This document shows, piece after piece, positions 16,421 to 24,905 of a stretch of DNA of 64,000 bases. Source of the stretch: Saccharopolyspora shandongensis (GTDB lineage Bacteria; Actinomycetota; Actinomycetes; Mycobacteriales; Pseudonocardiaceae); the NCBI RefSeq assembly GCF_900106995.1, contig NZ_FNOK01000020.1, positions 77,306-141,305 of the forward strand, written 5' to 3'. How positions within the stretch are numbered: position 1 is the first letter of the stretch; each line of letters opens with the position of its first letter. Below the pieces are notes generated by a model. That model did not search any database and was not told the origin of the DNA. It saw only the letters and a list, made by a program, of their open reading frames with translations. The translations under genes were made by a program, and so were the position numbers.

Positions 16421-17104
16421 GTGTCGCTGCGTCGATACCCGCTGTCGGAGCAGGCCACCGAGGCGATGTTGCGGCGCATCGGTTCCGGCGACTGGCCGAT
16501 CGGCGAGAAGATCCCCAGCGAGACCTCCCTCGCCGCCGAGTTCGGAGTTGGCCGGTCGACGGTCCGGGAGGCGGTCCGCGAGCTCGCCGGCCGCGGGCTG
16601 CTCGAATCCCGCCACGGCTCCGGCGTCTACGTCATCCGGATCGATCCCGTCGAGGACTGGGCGACGACCGTCCGCAAGGCGGTGATCTCGGACGTGGCGG
16701 AGGGCCGCATCGCGGTGGAGGTGGAGGCCGCCCGCCTCGCGGCCGCGAAGCGCACCGACGAGGACCTCGCCGCGATCACGGCGGCGGCCACCCGGCGCGA
16801 GGCGCTCCAGCACGCGACGCCGGAGGAGTTCGTGGACGCCGACCTCGAGTTCCACCGCGCGATCGCCGGGGCGGCGCACAACACGATCATCACCGGCCTG
16901 TTCGATTCCCTGGCCGAGCGCGTCCGCGAGGCGATGCTCGACATGCTGGGCCTGATGCGGGAATCCGACGCGCAACGGCCGGTGGACCAGCACGAGCACC
17001 AGGAGATCGCCGATGCGATCCGGGCAGGCGACCCCGAGGCCGCGGGCCGGGCAGCCCGGAACCACCTCGCGAAGATCCTCTCCTACGTCCGCCCGGAACC
17101 GTGA
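16421..17104 (+). CDS. GntR/FadR-family regulator
   Basis: Predicted 227 residues. The winged helix (about 8-70) shows IPSETSLAAEFGVGRSTVRE, then AVRELAGRGLLESRHGSGVYV. The C-terminal FCD all-helical ligand domain (about 85-220) has the expected metal-binding Asp/His pattern (DADLEFHRAIAGAAHN; HQEIADAIRAGD). FadR-type regulators respond to small carboxylic acids. GTG 16421 has GGGAGG upstream. It is divergent from leuA, but whether it regulates leuA is unknown. A 22-bp hairpin follows. Confidence 0.9.
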   Translation: MSLRRYPLSEQATEAMLRRIGSGDWPIGEKIPSETSLAAEFGVGRSTVREAVRELAGRGLLESRHGSGVYVIRIDPVEDWATTVRKAVISDVAEGRIAVEVEAARLAAAKRTDEDLAAITAAATRREALQHATPEEFVDADLEFHRAIAGAAHNTIITGLFDSLAERVREAMLDMLGLMRESDAQRPVDQHEHQEIADAIRAGDPEAAGRAARNHLAKILSYVRPEP

Positions 17105-17109
17105 GCACC

Positions 17110-17159
17110 GGCTCGTGAGCACTTTGGAGCGTCATAGCGCTCCAAAGTGCTCACGAGCC
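17110..17159. terminator. Perfect 22-bp hairpin between convergent genes
   Basis: Arms 17110-17131 and 17138-17159 pair perfectly with loop TCATAG. It carries the family ends GGCTCGTGAGCACTTTGG / CCAAAGTGCTCACGAGCC and an apex close to that at 14477. It lies between the stops of the GntR and MMPL genes and would terminate both. Confidence 0.88.
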
Positions 17160-17163
17160 TTCG

Positions 17164-19344
17164 CTACCCGACCGGATCGGTCTGCCGGACCGGGATCGGG
17201 GTGGTCGGCGGGTCGGTGCGGTGCATCAACCGGGACGGCCACCAGGTCGCCCGGCCCAGGAGGGACAGGGCGGCCGGGAGGATCAGGACTCGGATCACGA
17301 AGGCGTCCAGCAGGACCGCGACCGCCAGGCTGAAGCCGATCTGCTTCATCTCCGCCAGGTGCAGGAACATGAAGGTGGCGAACACCGTGACCATCACGAT
17401 CGCCGCGCTGGTCACGACCTTCGCCGACTGCCCGACGCCCTGCAGGACCGCCTGCCGGGTGGGGACGCCGCGCAGCGCGGCCTCCCTGATCCGGCTCACC
17501 ACGAACATCTGGTAGTCCATCGACAGCCCGAAGAGGATGACGAACAGGAACAGCGGCACCCGCGAACCGATCGCGCTGGTGGCGCTGGGATCGAAGCCGA
17601 ACAGCGTCGAGGCCAGCCCGAACTGGAAGAAGATCACCAGCAGCCCCATCGACGCCGCCGCGGACAGCAGGTTCAGCGCGACCCCGACCAGCCCGATCAC
17701 CACCGAGCGGAACACGACCACCGACACCACGAACGTCAGCACCAGCAACGCGGTGATCACCAGCGGCAGCTTGCCGTTCTGGTGGGCCAGGTAGTCGACG
17801 TCGTGCGCGACGTCCCCGCTGACCGCGACCTCGACCCCGGGCAGCGCGCGGAAGGCCGCGGGCACGTAGTCGGACCGCAGGTGCGTCAACGACCGGGCCG
17901 CCTCCGCCGAGCTCGTCTTGAACGGCACCGGGATCTGCAGCATGCTCACCCGCCCGTCCCACGAGGCCTGCGGCTGCGCAGGTGCCATGAACAGCGGATC
18001 GCCCTGGACGCGCCGGCCGAGATCCGCCAGCGCGGCGCGCACCGCCCCGGCATCGGCCGGTGCGGCGCGGACGACGACGCCGTGCCGGGTCCGCAGCTCG
18101 GGGAAGGCTGCCGTCATCCGGTCGAAGGTCCGCATCGCGGGGATCTCCCGGGAGTGGCTGTCCTGGTTGAGCACCCGCATCTGCATGCCGAGCACCGGTA
18201 GCGAGAGCAGCAGCAGGATTCCCACCGAGACGCACAGCGTGAGCACCGGGCGCTTCGCCGCCGGGCGCAGCATCGCGTCCCAGATCCGTCCACTTCGGAC
18301 CTTCTTAAGCTTCGCGGGCTTGGCGCGGCGCTCGGCGCGCCGGCTTAGGACCACCAGCAGCGCGGGCAGCGCGGTGACCGAGCTGACCACCGAGACCAGC
18401 ACTACGGTGATCGTGCCGGTGGCCAGCGACGAGAAGATCACGTCGGCGGCCAGGTAGAGCGTCGCGGCGGAGACGATCACCGCGATGCCGGAGACGACCA
18501 CGGTCCGCCCGGCGGTCTCGGCAGCCAGGCCGACGATCGCGGCCGAACCCAGTCGGCCGTCCGCCCGCTCACGTTCTTCCCGCTCCCGCTTGAGGTAGAA
18601 CAGCGCGTAGTCGACGCCGACCGCCATGCCGATCAGCAGGATGATGTTGTTGCCCACGCCCACGTCCGGCACCACGTGCGACACCAGCATCGACAAGCCC
18701 ATGGCCGCCGCGATCGACGAGAGGGCGAGCAGCAGCGGCACCCCGGCCATCAGGACCGAGCCGAAGACGACCAGCAGCGTGATCAGCGTGACCGGCAAGG
18801 TGATCGCCTCGGACAGCGCCAGGTCGTCGCCGCGCTGCTGATCGACCCCCGCGCTGGTGGAGACGTTGCCGGTCTCCGCAACGAGCAACAACGGGTGGCG
18901 CTGCTGCACCTGCTCGGTCAACGCGAGCAGCGAATCGATCTGCTCGTCGGCCGCCTCGTCGGGCCCCTTCATGGTCACTTCGACCCGCAGCATCGAGCCG
19001 TCCGCCGAACGCACCGGCGGCGCAACGGTTTCCACCGCGGGCAACGCCTCCATCCGGCTCGCCACCTCAGCGGCCGCCGCCTCGGCGCGGGCCTGGTCCA
19101 GCGGGCCGGAGCGGGCGGCGATGGTGATCTGCTCGATCGGTTTGCGCTGCAGACCGCCGGCCGCGGCCATCGCGTCGGCGCGCCCTGCCTCGCCGACCCA
19201 GTGGTCGGCCACCGTCGCGCTGTTCGTGCCGGCCAGCGAGCCCGCGCCGAGGCAGAGGGCCACGAACACGAACCAGCCGATCAGGGCGCGCACCGGATGC
19301 TCCGCGCTCCACCTCGCCACCCTGACGGTCCTCGACTTCCCCAC
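17164..19344 (-). CDS. MMPL/RND-family membrane transporter
   Basis: Predicted 726 residues, 12 TM segments in two halves, each with a large extracytoplasmic loop after TM1 and TM7. The proton-relay motifs are present: GMAVGVDYALF in the first half (about residue 238) and FGLSMDYQMFV in the second (about 600). The length fits the small actinobacterial MMPL group, which exports lipids or drugs. It starts next to a palindrome of the TetR-operator type, yet no TetR gene is adjacent; the nearest upstream genes encode a small membrane protein and an ArsR-like regulator. Confidence 0.9.
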   Translation of the reverse strand: MGKSRTVRVARWSAEHPVRALIGWFVFVALCLGAGSLAGTNSATVADHWVGEAGRADAMAAAGGLQRKPIEQITIAARSGPLDQARAEAAAAEVASRMEALPAVETVAPPVRSADGSMLRVEVTMKGPDEAADEQIDSLLALTEQVQQRHPLLLVAETGNVSTSAGVDQQRGDDLALSEAITLPVTLITLLVVFGSVLMAGVPLLLALSSIAAAMGLSMLVSHVVPDVGVGNNIILLIGMAVGVDYALFYLKREREERERADGRLGSAAIVGLAAETAGRTVVVSGIAVIVSAATLYLAADVIFSSLATGTITVVLVSVVSSVTALPALLVVLSRRAERRAKPAKLKKVRSGRIWDAMLRPAAKRPVLTLCVSVGILLLLSLPVLGMQMRVLNQDSHSREIPAMRTFDRMTAAFPELRTRHGVVVRAAPADAGAVRAALADLGRRVQGDPLFMAPAQPQASWDGRVSMLQIPVPFKTSSAEAARSLTHLRSDYVPAAFRALPGVEVAVSGDVAHDVDYLAHQNGKLPLVITALLVLTFVVSVVVFRSVVIGLVGVALNLLSAAASMGLLVIFFQFGLASTLFGFDPSATSAIGSRVPLFLFVILFGLSMDYQMFVVSRIREAALRGVPTRQAVLQGVGQSAKVVTSAAIVMVTVFATFMFLHLAEMKQIGFSLAVAVLLDAFVIRVLILPAALSLLGRATWWPSRLMHRTDPPTTPIPVRQTDPVG

Positions 19345-19370
19345 TCGCCCCAGCTCCTCGAATCCTTACG

Positions 19371-19392
19371 CCTGTAAGAGCAGACTTACAGG
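19371..19392. promoter_or_regulatory. 22-bp palindrome in the MMPL promoter
   Basis: CCTGTAAG (19371-19378) and CTTACAGG (19385-19392) form a perfect 8-6-8 palindrome 27 bp upstream of the MMPL start, preceded by a further CTTACG half-site. The form is typical of a TetR operator. Confidence 0.65.
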
Positions 19393-19486
19393 TGGAAGAT
19401 AGCGAGGTCAAACGAGCCGTTCCGAACCGGGCACAGCAAAAAGCGGAAGGACCGAAAACGGCCCTCCCGCTGGGAAAAGCTGCCCG

Positions 19487-19720
19487 TCAGCCGACGCTGC
19501 GCAGCAGCGACTCGACCTCCTTGAGTCGCCCGTTCATCTCGGCGATCTCCTGGCGCAACTCCTGCTGCTCGGCGGTCGCCCGTGCCGCGAACTCGCGGTA
19601 CTCGGCCATCGCCTCGGCGTCGGCCCGGTGGCGCAGCATCCGGAAGTAGGCGATGAAGCCGATCGTGATGCCGGCGACGATGATCAGGACGATCGCGATG
19701 CCGACCACGGCGTTGGTCAT
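19487..19720 (-). CDS. Small membrane protein with coiled-coil tail
   Basis: Predicted 77 residues. One N-terminal transmembrane helix (about 4-27, VVGIAIVLIIVAGITIGFIA) is followed by a charged heptad-like helix (about 30-75, EYREFAARATAEQQELRQEI) suited to a coiled coil. Its ATG overlaps the stop of the upstream ArsR-like gene (ATGA, 19717-19720), so the two are translationally coupled. Function unknown; a membrane partner or sensor for the regulator is plausible. Confidence 0.75.
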   Translation of the reverse strand: MTNAVVGIAIVLIIVAGITIGFIAYFRMLRHRADAEAMAEYREFAARATAEQQELRQEIAEMNGRLKEVESLLRSVG

Positions 19721-20049
19721 TTCCGGGTCCCCTTCCCGTCGTTCGAGCCCGCTTCGTCGCCCGACTCCCGCACCGCCGCGCGGATGGTGGCCACGTCGAG
19801 GCGAAATTCGAAGGGACGCAGTTCGAAGTACTTGAGCGCCTTGCCGTCGGCGGACAGCTCCAGGTGTCCCGCGACGAGATCGGCCTTCTCCAGGCGCTCC
19901 AGGTGCATGTAGAGCAGCGGCCGGGACATGCCGAGCCGACGCGCGAGCTCGCTCACGTACAGCCGCCCGTCGGCGAGCTCGGCGATGATCCGCAGGCGCT
20001 GCGCATGCCCCACGGCACCGAGGAACGCCAGCAGCTCCTCGCTGTCCAT
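19717..20049 (-). CDS. ArsR-like winged-helix regulator
   Basis: Predicted 110 residues from ATG 20049. The winged helix-turn-helix covers most of the protein: FLGAVGHAQRLRIIAELADG, then YVSELARRLGMSRPLLYMHL and a wing near LVAGHLELSADGKAL. Longer in-frame starts at 20085 and 20103 exist; the chosen one has a G-rich site close upstream and places the domain at the N-terminus as usual. No Cys metal site of the ArsR type is seen, so the inducer is not metal in any obvious way. Coupled to the small membrane protein. Confidence 0.8.
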   Translation of the reverse strand: MDSEELLAFLGAVGHAQRLRIIAELADGRLYVSELARRLGMSRPLLYMHLERLEKADLVAGHLELSADGKALKYFELRPFEFRLDVATIRAAVRESGDEAGSNDGKGTRK

Positions 20050-20137
20050 CAACCCACCCCGATCCGTCAGCGGATACTTTCGCATGGCAGGTGGGACTGT
20101 CATGCAACCAGGGCCGGGTCACCAGGGCGGTCGCCGC

Positions 20138-20194
20138 TTTCGCGCGAAAACGGCGTTCGCCACGCCTGCGGATGACGTCTTCGCGCGAAAACGC
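20138..20194. promoter_or_regulatory. Pair of TTCGCGCGAA palindromes upstream of the ArsR-like gene
   Basis: TTTCGCGCGAAA (20138-20149) and TTCGCGCGAA (20180-20189) are perfect palindromes followed by the same AACG, 42 bp apart (four helical turns). They lie between the ArsR-like start and the end of an MFS gene, where cooperative binding of an autoregulator would be possible. Confidence 0.5.
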
Positions 20195-20231
20195 CATCAG
20201 GAGCTCAGAGCGCCTCCGGGCCCGGTCAGGG

Positions 20232-21401
20232 TCACCGGGCCGTGCGTCCGGCGGCGGTCACGAGCAGCGCGGCCAGGGCCAGGGCGGTGGCGAGGAAGAA
20301 GGCGCTGGGCGGGGAGACCGCGTCGACCATCCGGCCGCCCAGCAGGGCTCCCAGGGCGATCGCGATGTTGAAGACCGCCACGAACAGCGACGATGCCGCT
20401 TCCCTGGCGTGCGGCGCCGCGGCGAGCAGCCAGTTCTGCGTGCTCACCGAAACACCACCGTAGGCGACGCCCCAGACCAGCAGCGCCGCTGTCGCACCGG
20501 CGACGCCGAGCGGCAGGCCGAGCGCGAACACCGCCGCCGCGAGCACCGCCGAGATCAGCAGCAGCGTGCGACGCGGATCGCGGGCCGACGCCGCACCACC
20601 TGCGAAATTCCCCGCCACTCCGGCCAATCCGTACGCCAGCAGGAGCGCACTGATCAATCCAGCGTCCACAGCGGACACTTGTTCCAGCACGGGCCGCACG
20701 TAGGTATAGGCCGCGAAATGCCCGGACACCAGCAGCAGGATGACGAACAGCCCGACCCGCACCGCGCCGCTGCGCAGCAACTGCGGCACGACGCTGAAGC
20801 GCATCGGCTTCTCGGCGGGCAACGGCGGCAGCAGCGCCGCGAGCGCAACCGCCACCACCAGCGACACAACGCCCATGACGGCGAACGACGCGCGCCAGCC
20901 GCCGAGCTCGCCGATGAACGTCCCCGCCGGAACGCCGAGCACCGAGGCCACCGCGATCCCGCTGAAGATCAGCGACGTCGCAGCGCCCACCGACCGCTCC
21001 GGCACCAGCCGCACGGCCAGCCCCGCCGCGATCGCCCACACCCCGCCGATGGACACGCCGACGAGCACCCGAAGCGCGACGAGCAGCGGCAGGTTCGGTG
21101 TCATCGCCGAGAGCAGGTTCGCCGAGGCCAGCAAGGCCATCAGCGCGACCAGCACCCACCGCCGGTCCAGCCGCCCGGCGGCGACGGTGAGCAGCGGCGC
21201 GGCGAACGCCGCGATCAGGCCGGGCACCGTCATCGTCAGGCCCGCCGCGCCTTCCGACGCGCCGAGCTCCGCGGCGAGCGACGTGAGCAGGCCGACCGGC
21301 AGCATCTCGGTGGTGACCACGGAGAACGTCGCCGCGGCGACCGCCGCGACGGCGGGCCAGCCCCGCACCACGGGCGGGGTCGAGGTGTCGGTCGTTGTCA
21401 T
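20232..21401 (-). CDS. MFS transporter, AraJ/DHA1-like
   Basis: Predicted 389 residues with 12 TM segments. N-terminal TTEMLPVGLL and VPGLIAAFAAPLLTV, the AGRLDRRWV loop and RVLVGVSIGGVWAIAAG are typical of the arabinose-efflux/AraJ exporter group. It is divergent from a LysR gene 87 bp away that is its likely regulator. ATG 21401 is taken; a GTG two codons upstream is possible. Confidence 0.88.
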   Translation of the reverse strand: MTTTDTSTPPVVRGWPAVAAVAAATFSVVTTEMLPVGLLTSLAAELGASEGAAGLTMTVPGLIAAFAAPLLTVAAGRLDRRWVLVALMALLASANLLSAMTPNLPLLVALRVLVGVSIGGVWAIAAGLAVRLVPERSVGAATSLIFSGIAVASVLGVPAGTFIGELGGWRASFAVMGVVSLVVAVALAALLPPLPAEKPMRFSVVPQLLRSGAVRVGLFVILLLVSGHFAAYTYVRPVLEQVSAVDAGLISALLLAYGLAGVAGNFAGGAASARDPRRTLLLISAVLAAAVFALGLPLGVAGATAALLVWGVAYGGVSVSTQNWLLAAAPHAREAASSLFVAVFNIAIALGALLGGRMVDAVSPPSAFFLATALALAALLVTAAGRTAR

Positions 21402-21449
21402 GGTCACAGCCTCGGCGGCCCGCTCACCGGGAACAACGCCGAAGTCCTC

Positions 21450-21459
21450 ATCCTTGGAT
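21450..21459. promoter_or_regulatory. LysR binding-site candidate
   Basis: ATCCTTGGAT is a 10-bp palindrome centred in the divergent MFS/LysR promoter region, about 30 bp upstream of the LysR start, where LysR-type activators usually bind. Confidence 0.4.
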
Positions 21460-21488
21460 TAGCTGTGCTCATCGAGCGGAGGAGGGAC

Positions 21489-22373
21489 ATGGGCGGCTTG
21501 GAGGTGCGGGAGCTGGAGTGCTTCCTGGTGCTCGCCGAGGAACTGCACTTCGGCCGCGCCGGCGAACGCCTCTACGTGTCGCAGAGCCGGGTCAGCCAGC
21601 TGCTGCGCTCGCTGGAGAACCGGCTCGGCGCGCGGCTGATCGACCGCACCAACCGCAGAGTCCGCCTCACCGCGCTCGGCGAGCGCTTCCGCGCCGAGCT
21701 CCGCCCGGCGTACGACGGCCTCAAGGACGTCGTCGAGAGGACCCGAGCCGAGGCCCGAGGCGTGCAGGGCGTGCTGCGCCTCGGCTTCCAGGGCCAGGTC
21801 TCCGAGCCAGTGATGGCCCGGATCGACGCCTTCGAGTCGCGATTTCCCGGCTGCGCCACCGAAATCTCCGAGATCCCGCTGAGCGATCCGTTCGGCGCAC
21901 TGCGCCGCGGCGAGGTCGACGCGGCGATCGTGCTGCTGCCGGTGCAGGAGCCGGATCTCGTGGTGGGCCCGACGTTCTCGCGCCAGCAGCCGAACATCGC
22001 GGTCTCGCTGCGGCACCGCTTCGCCGCCCTGGACTCGGTTTCGGCCGAAGAGCTCGCCGAGTCCGAGCTCATCGCGCCCGCCGAACCGGCGCCGCCCTAC
22101 TGGCGCGACGCCCAAACGCCGCCGCGCACGCCGAGTGGCCGCCCGATCCCGCGCGCGAGCACGATCACCACCCTGCAGGAAGGCATCACCCGCGCCGCCG
22201 CCAACCGCGGCGCGATGCTGCTCTGCCGCCCGTGCGCGATCTCCCACGGCCGCCGGGACATCGCGTTCGTCCCGGTCACCGGCCTGCCGGACTCCGTCCT
22301 CGGCCTGGTCTGGCCGCGCGCCGCGGCGACCGCCCGCGTCCTGGCGTTCGCCGACGTCCTCGCCGACGCCTAG
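21489..22373 (+). CDS. LysR-family regulator
   Basis: Predicted 294 residues. The N-terminal helix-turn-helix (about 5-62) reads LECFLVLAEELHFGRAGERL, then YVSQSRVSQLLRSLENRLGA. A periplasmic-binding-protein-like effector domain follows from about 90. The preceding GGAGGAGGG fixes ATG 21489. It probably controls the divergent AraJ-like exporter. Its stop overlaps the stop of the convergent LysR gene by 3 bp. Confidence 0.92.
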   Translation: MGGLEVRELECFLVLAEELHFGRAGERLYVSQSRVSQLLRSLENRLGARLIDRTNRRVRLTALGERFRAELRPAYDGLKDVVERTRAEARGVQGVLRLGFQGQVSEPVMARIDAFESRFPGCATEISEIPLSDPFGALRRGEVDAAIVLLPVQEPDLVVGPTFSRQQPNIAVSLRHRFAALDSVSAEELAESELIAPAEPAPPYWRDAQTPPRTPSGRPIPRASTITTLQEGITRAAANRGAMLLCRPCAISHGRRDIAFVPVTGLPDSVLGLVWPRAAATARVLAFADVLADA

Positions 22374-23269
22374 CGGCTCGCCAGCTCCCGCGCGACCGCG
22401 TTGGCGGTGCGAGCGAAGGCTTGCACCGCTCCGCTGTTGTCGGCCGCTCGCCAGACCAGGCCGTAGCCGACCGGATCGGCGTCCATGAACCGCACGTACG
22501 AGACGCCGGGCCTGGCGAAGTAGGTGGCGGTGTGCGCCGCACACAGCAAGGCGCCCTTGCCCGCCGCGACGAGCATCAGCGCTTCCTGCATGTTGGTGAC
22601 CGCCGGGCCGCGGCCGATCGGGTGGCCGCTCGGCGTGTGCGTCGGCACGTGGTGTTCCAGCAGGTAGTCCGGCAGCGCGCCGTCGATGGTCAGCAGCGGC
22701 ACCTCGGCGAGGTCCTCCACCGACACGGCGTCCTTGTCGGCCAGCGGGTGATCGGCCGCGATCGCCAGCGTGCGCGGCTCCGTGAACAGGCCCGGGCTCC
22801 CGCTCAGATCGTCCTCGCGCACCGGGAACTCCGTCAGCTGCACGTCGAACTCGCCCCTGCGCAGCTGGCCGTACGGGTCCGCCATCGGCACCTCGCAGAT
22901 CTCCACGGCCAGCTCCGGGTGCTCGGTGTGCATGGCCTCCGCAGCCTTCAACACGATCTCGCCGGCCAGCGGGTTGGAGAAGCCGACGTGCAGCACGCCG
23001 TTGATGCTCCGCGCCTTCGACACGGCACGCGCCAGGGCGGCGTCGATCGCGCGGTGGTGCGGTTCGAGGTCGTCGCGGAGCTGGCGGCCGAGCGGGGTGA
23101 GCGCGACGCGGCGGCTCGTCCGGGCGAACAGCGGCGCGCCGACGCGGCGTTCGAGGCGCTGCACGAGCTGGCTCACCCTGGCCCGCGACAGGCGCATCCG
23201 GTCGGCGGTCCGACCGAAGTGCAGCTCCTCTGCGAGGATCAGGAAGCACTCCAGTTCATCGCGCTCCAT
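22370..23269 (-). CDS. LysR-family regulator
   Basis: Predicted 299 residues. The helix-turn-helix (about 4-61) includes LECFLILAEELHFGRTADRM and LSRARVSQLVQRLERRVGAP, followed by a type 2 periplasmic-binding fold effector domain. It is divergent from the MFS gene at 23393, with a GAAC-rich element between them that also occurs, almost unchanged, upstream of the paralogous MFS gene at 28361. It may therefore control both exporters. Confidence 0.92.
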   Translation of the reverse strand: MERDELECFLILAEELHFGRTADRMRLSRARVSQLVQRLERRVGAPLFARTSRRVALTPLGRQLRDDLEPHHRAIDAALARAVSKARSINGVLHVGFSNPLAGEIVLKAAEAMHTEHPELAVEICEVPMADPYGQLRRGEFDVQLTEFPVREDDLSGSPGLFTEPRTLAIAADHPLADKDAVSVEDLAEVPLLTIDGALPDYLLEHHVPTHTPSGHPIGRGPAVTNMQEALMLVAAGKGALLCAAHTATYFARPGVSYVRFMDADPVGYGLVWRAADNSGAVQAFARTANAVARELASR

Positions 23270-23285
23270 GCGCCACCCTCCCTAT

Positions 23286-23329
23286 CGGTAAGCCTGGTTG
23301 AACGAACGTCGAGTTCTTCGCCGTTGTTC
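23286..23329. repeat. Promoter segment shared with 28254-28297 (copy 1)
   Basis: A 44-bp segment starting CGGTAAGCCTGGTTGAACGA lies between the divergent LysR and MFS genes and recurs with two substitutions at 28254-28297. It contains GAAC/GTTC half-sites and is the likely regulator-binding and promoter region. Confidence 0.75.
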
Positions 23330-23392
23330 CCGGCGCGCGGCGGATCGAGGCTGGTGTCATCCGAAATTCCCCACACCTTTGAGGAATCGCAG

Positions 23393-24760
23393 ATGACTGC
23401 GCGCAACTGGGGCGTGCTGATGGTCCTGTGCGGGGCGATCTTCTTGGAAGGCATCGACGTCGCGATGCTCAACGTCGCGCTGCCCGCCATCCGCGCCGAA
23501 CTCGGCATGTCCACCGGTGAACTGCAGTGGGTGATGAGCGCCTACGTCCTCGGCTACGGCGGGTTCATGCTGGTGGGCGGCCGGGCGGCGGACCTGTTCG
23601 GGCGTCGCCGGATGTTCATCGGCTGGCTCGCCGTCTTCCTGCTCTTCTCCGGCCTGGGCGGGCTCGCCTCCGATGGCTGGATGTTGATCGTCGCCCGATT
23701 CGTGACGGGTGTCGCCGCCGCCTTCATGACGCCCGCCGGGCTGTCCATCATCACCACGAGCTTCGAGGAAGGCCCGCAACGCAACAGAGCCCTGCTCGTC
23801 TACTCCGGTACGGCGGCGGGCGGGTTCTCCATCGGCCTGGTCGTCGGCGGACTGCTCACCGCGATCGGCTGGCGGTGGGTGTTCTTCGCGCCGGTCGCGA
23901 TGTCGTTCCTCATCCTCGTCGGCGCGCTCACCCTGGTGCCCGAGTCACCGCAGCCGGAGCGTCGCGCCGGACGCGTCGACGTGGCCGGCGGCGTCGCCAT
24001 CACCGCCGCCATCGTGCTGCTCGTCCTCGGCGTCGAACGCGCCACGCACACCAGCATCGAATCGACGCTGATCACATTCGCGGCGGGCGGCGCCCTGCTG
24101 GCCGCGTTCGTCGCCGTCGAACGCCGCGCCACCGCGCCGCTGGTGCGGCTGGGCATCTTCCGCAGCGCTTCTCTGCTGCGCACCAACGCCATCGGAATGC
24201 TGCTGTTCAGCGGATTCTTTGGCTTCCAGTTCATGGTGGTGCTGTACCTGCAGGAGCTGCGCGGCTGGTCGACGCTGCAGACCAGCTTCGCGCTGATCGC
24301 GCTCGGCCTCGACGCGGTGCTCGCGCCCACCCTCACGCCCTGGCTGGTCCGGCGGTTCGGCAACGCCCGGCTGATCTTCGGCGGCATGCTGCTCTCCGCG
24401 CTCGGGTACGCGATGTTCCTGCCGCTCGGCGTGGACTGGACGTACGCCGCGATGGCGCCGAGCCTGATCATGCTCGGCGTGGGTTTGGCGCTCGTGTACG
24501 GCCCGCTGACGATCGTCGCCACCGACGGCGTCGAAGACTCCGAGCAGGGCCTCGCCGGCGGCCTGCTCTACACCTCGTTCCAGTTCGGCGCGGCGCTCGG
24601 CCTCGCCGGGGCCGCCGCAGTCAACGTCGCCGCGCCCGGAACGCCGCTCGACGGCTTCCGCGCGGCGCTCGCCGTCCCCTTCGCCGCGGCCCTGATCGCC
24701 ACCTCGATCAGCGCCTTCAGCCTCAGGACCGGCAGGCGCCGGGAACCGATCCCGGCGTGA
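23393..24760 (+). CDS. MFS transporter, DHA2 family (paralogue 1)
   Basis: Predicted 455 residues, 14-TM type. Key segments are FLEGIDVAMLNVALPAIRAE near the start, GGRAADLFGRRRMF (loop 2-3 motif A), TPAGLSIITTSF and FSIGLVVGGLLT (motif C). It is very similar over its whole length to the gene at 28361, including long identical stretches, and shares its upstream element, so the pair arose by a local duplication. Likely an exporter of a small hydrophobic compound under LysR control. A hairpin follows. Confidence 0.92.
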   Translation: MTARNWGVLMVLCGAIFLEGIDVAMLNVALPAIRAELGMSTGELQWVMSAYVLGYGGFMLVGGRAADLFGRRRMFIGWLAVFLLFSGLGGLASDGWMLIVARFVTGVAAAFMTPAGLSIITTSFEEGPQRNRALLVYSGTAAGGFSIGLVVGGLLTAIGWRWVFFAPVAMSFLILVGALTLVPESPQPERRAGRVDVAGGVAITAAIVLLVLGVERATHTSIESTLITFAAGGALLAAFVAVERRATAPLVRLGIFRSASLLRTNAIGMLLFSGFFGFQFMVVLYLQELRGWSTLQTSFALIALGLDAVLAPTLTPWLVRRFGNARLIFGGMLLSALGYAMFLPLGVDWTYAAMAPSLIMLGVGLALVYGPLTIVATDGVEDSEQGLAGGLLYTSFQFGAALGLAGAAAVNVAAPGTPLDGFRAALAVPFAAALIATSISAFSLRTGRRREPIPA

Positions 24761-24771
24761 GCAGCGACGGC

Positions 24772-24800
24772 GCCCCGGTCAGCAGGTGTCCGACCGGGGC
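24772..24800 (+). terminator. Terminator hairpin after MFS paralogue 1
   Basis: GCCCCGGTC (24772-24780) pairs with GACCGGGGC (24792-24800) across an 11-nt loop, starting 11 bp after the stop codon. Confidence 0.7.
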
Positions 24801-24905
24801 CCCCGCACCTTCCCCCCAAGTGGCAGGTGGAGTCTTTCGCGTGCGAGGCCGGCGGCGGAAGAGATCTTCGATGCGGCTTCGCGACGGATTGATAGCCTCA
24901 CGGCT

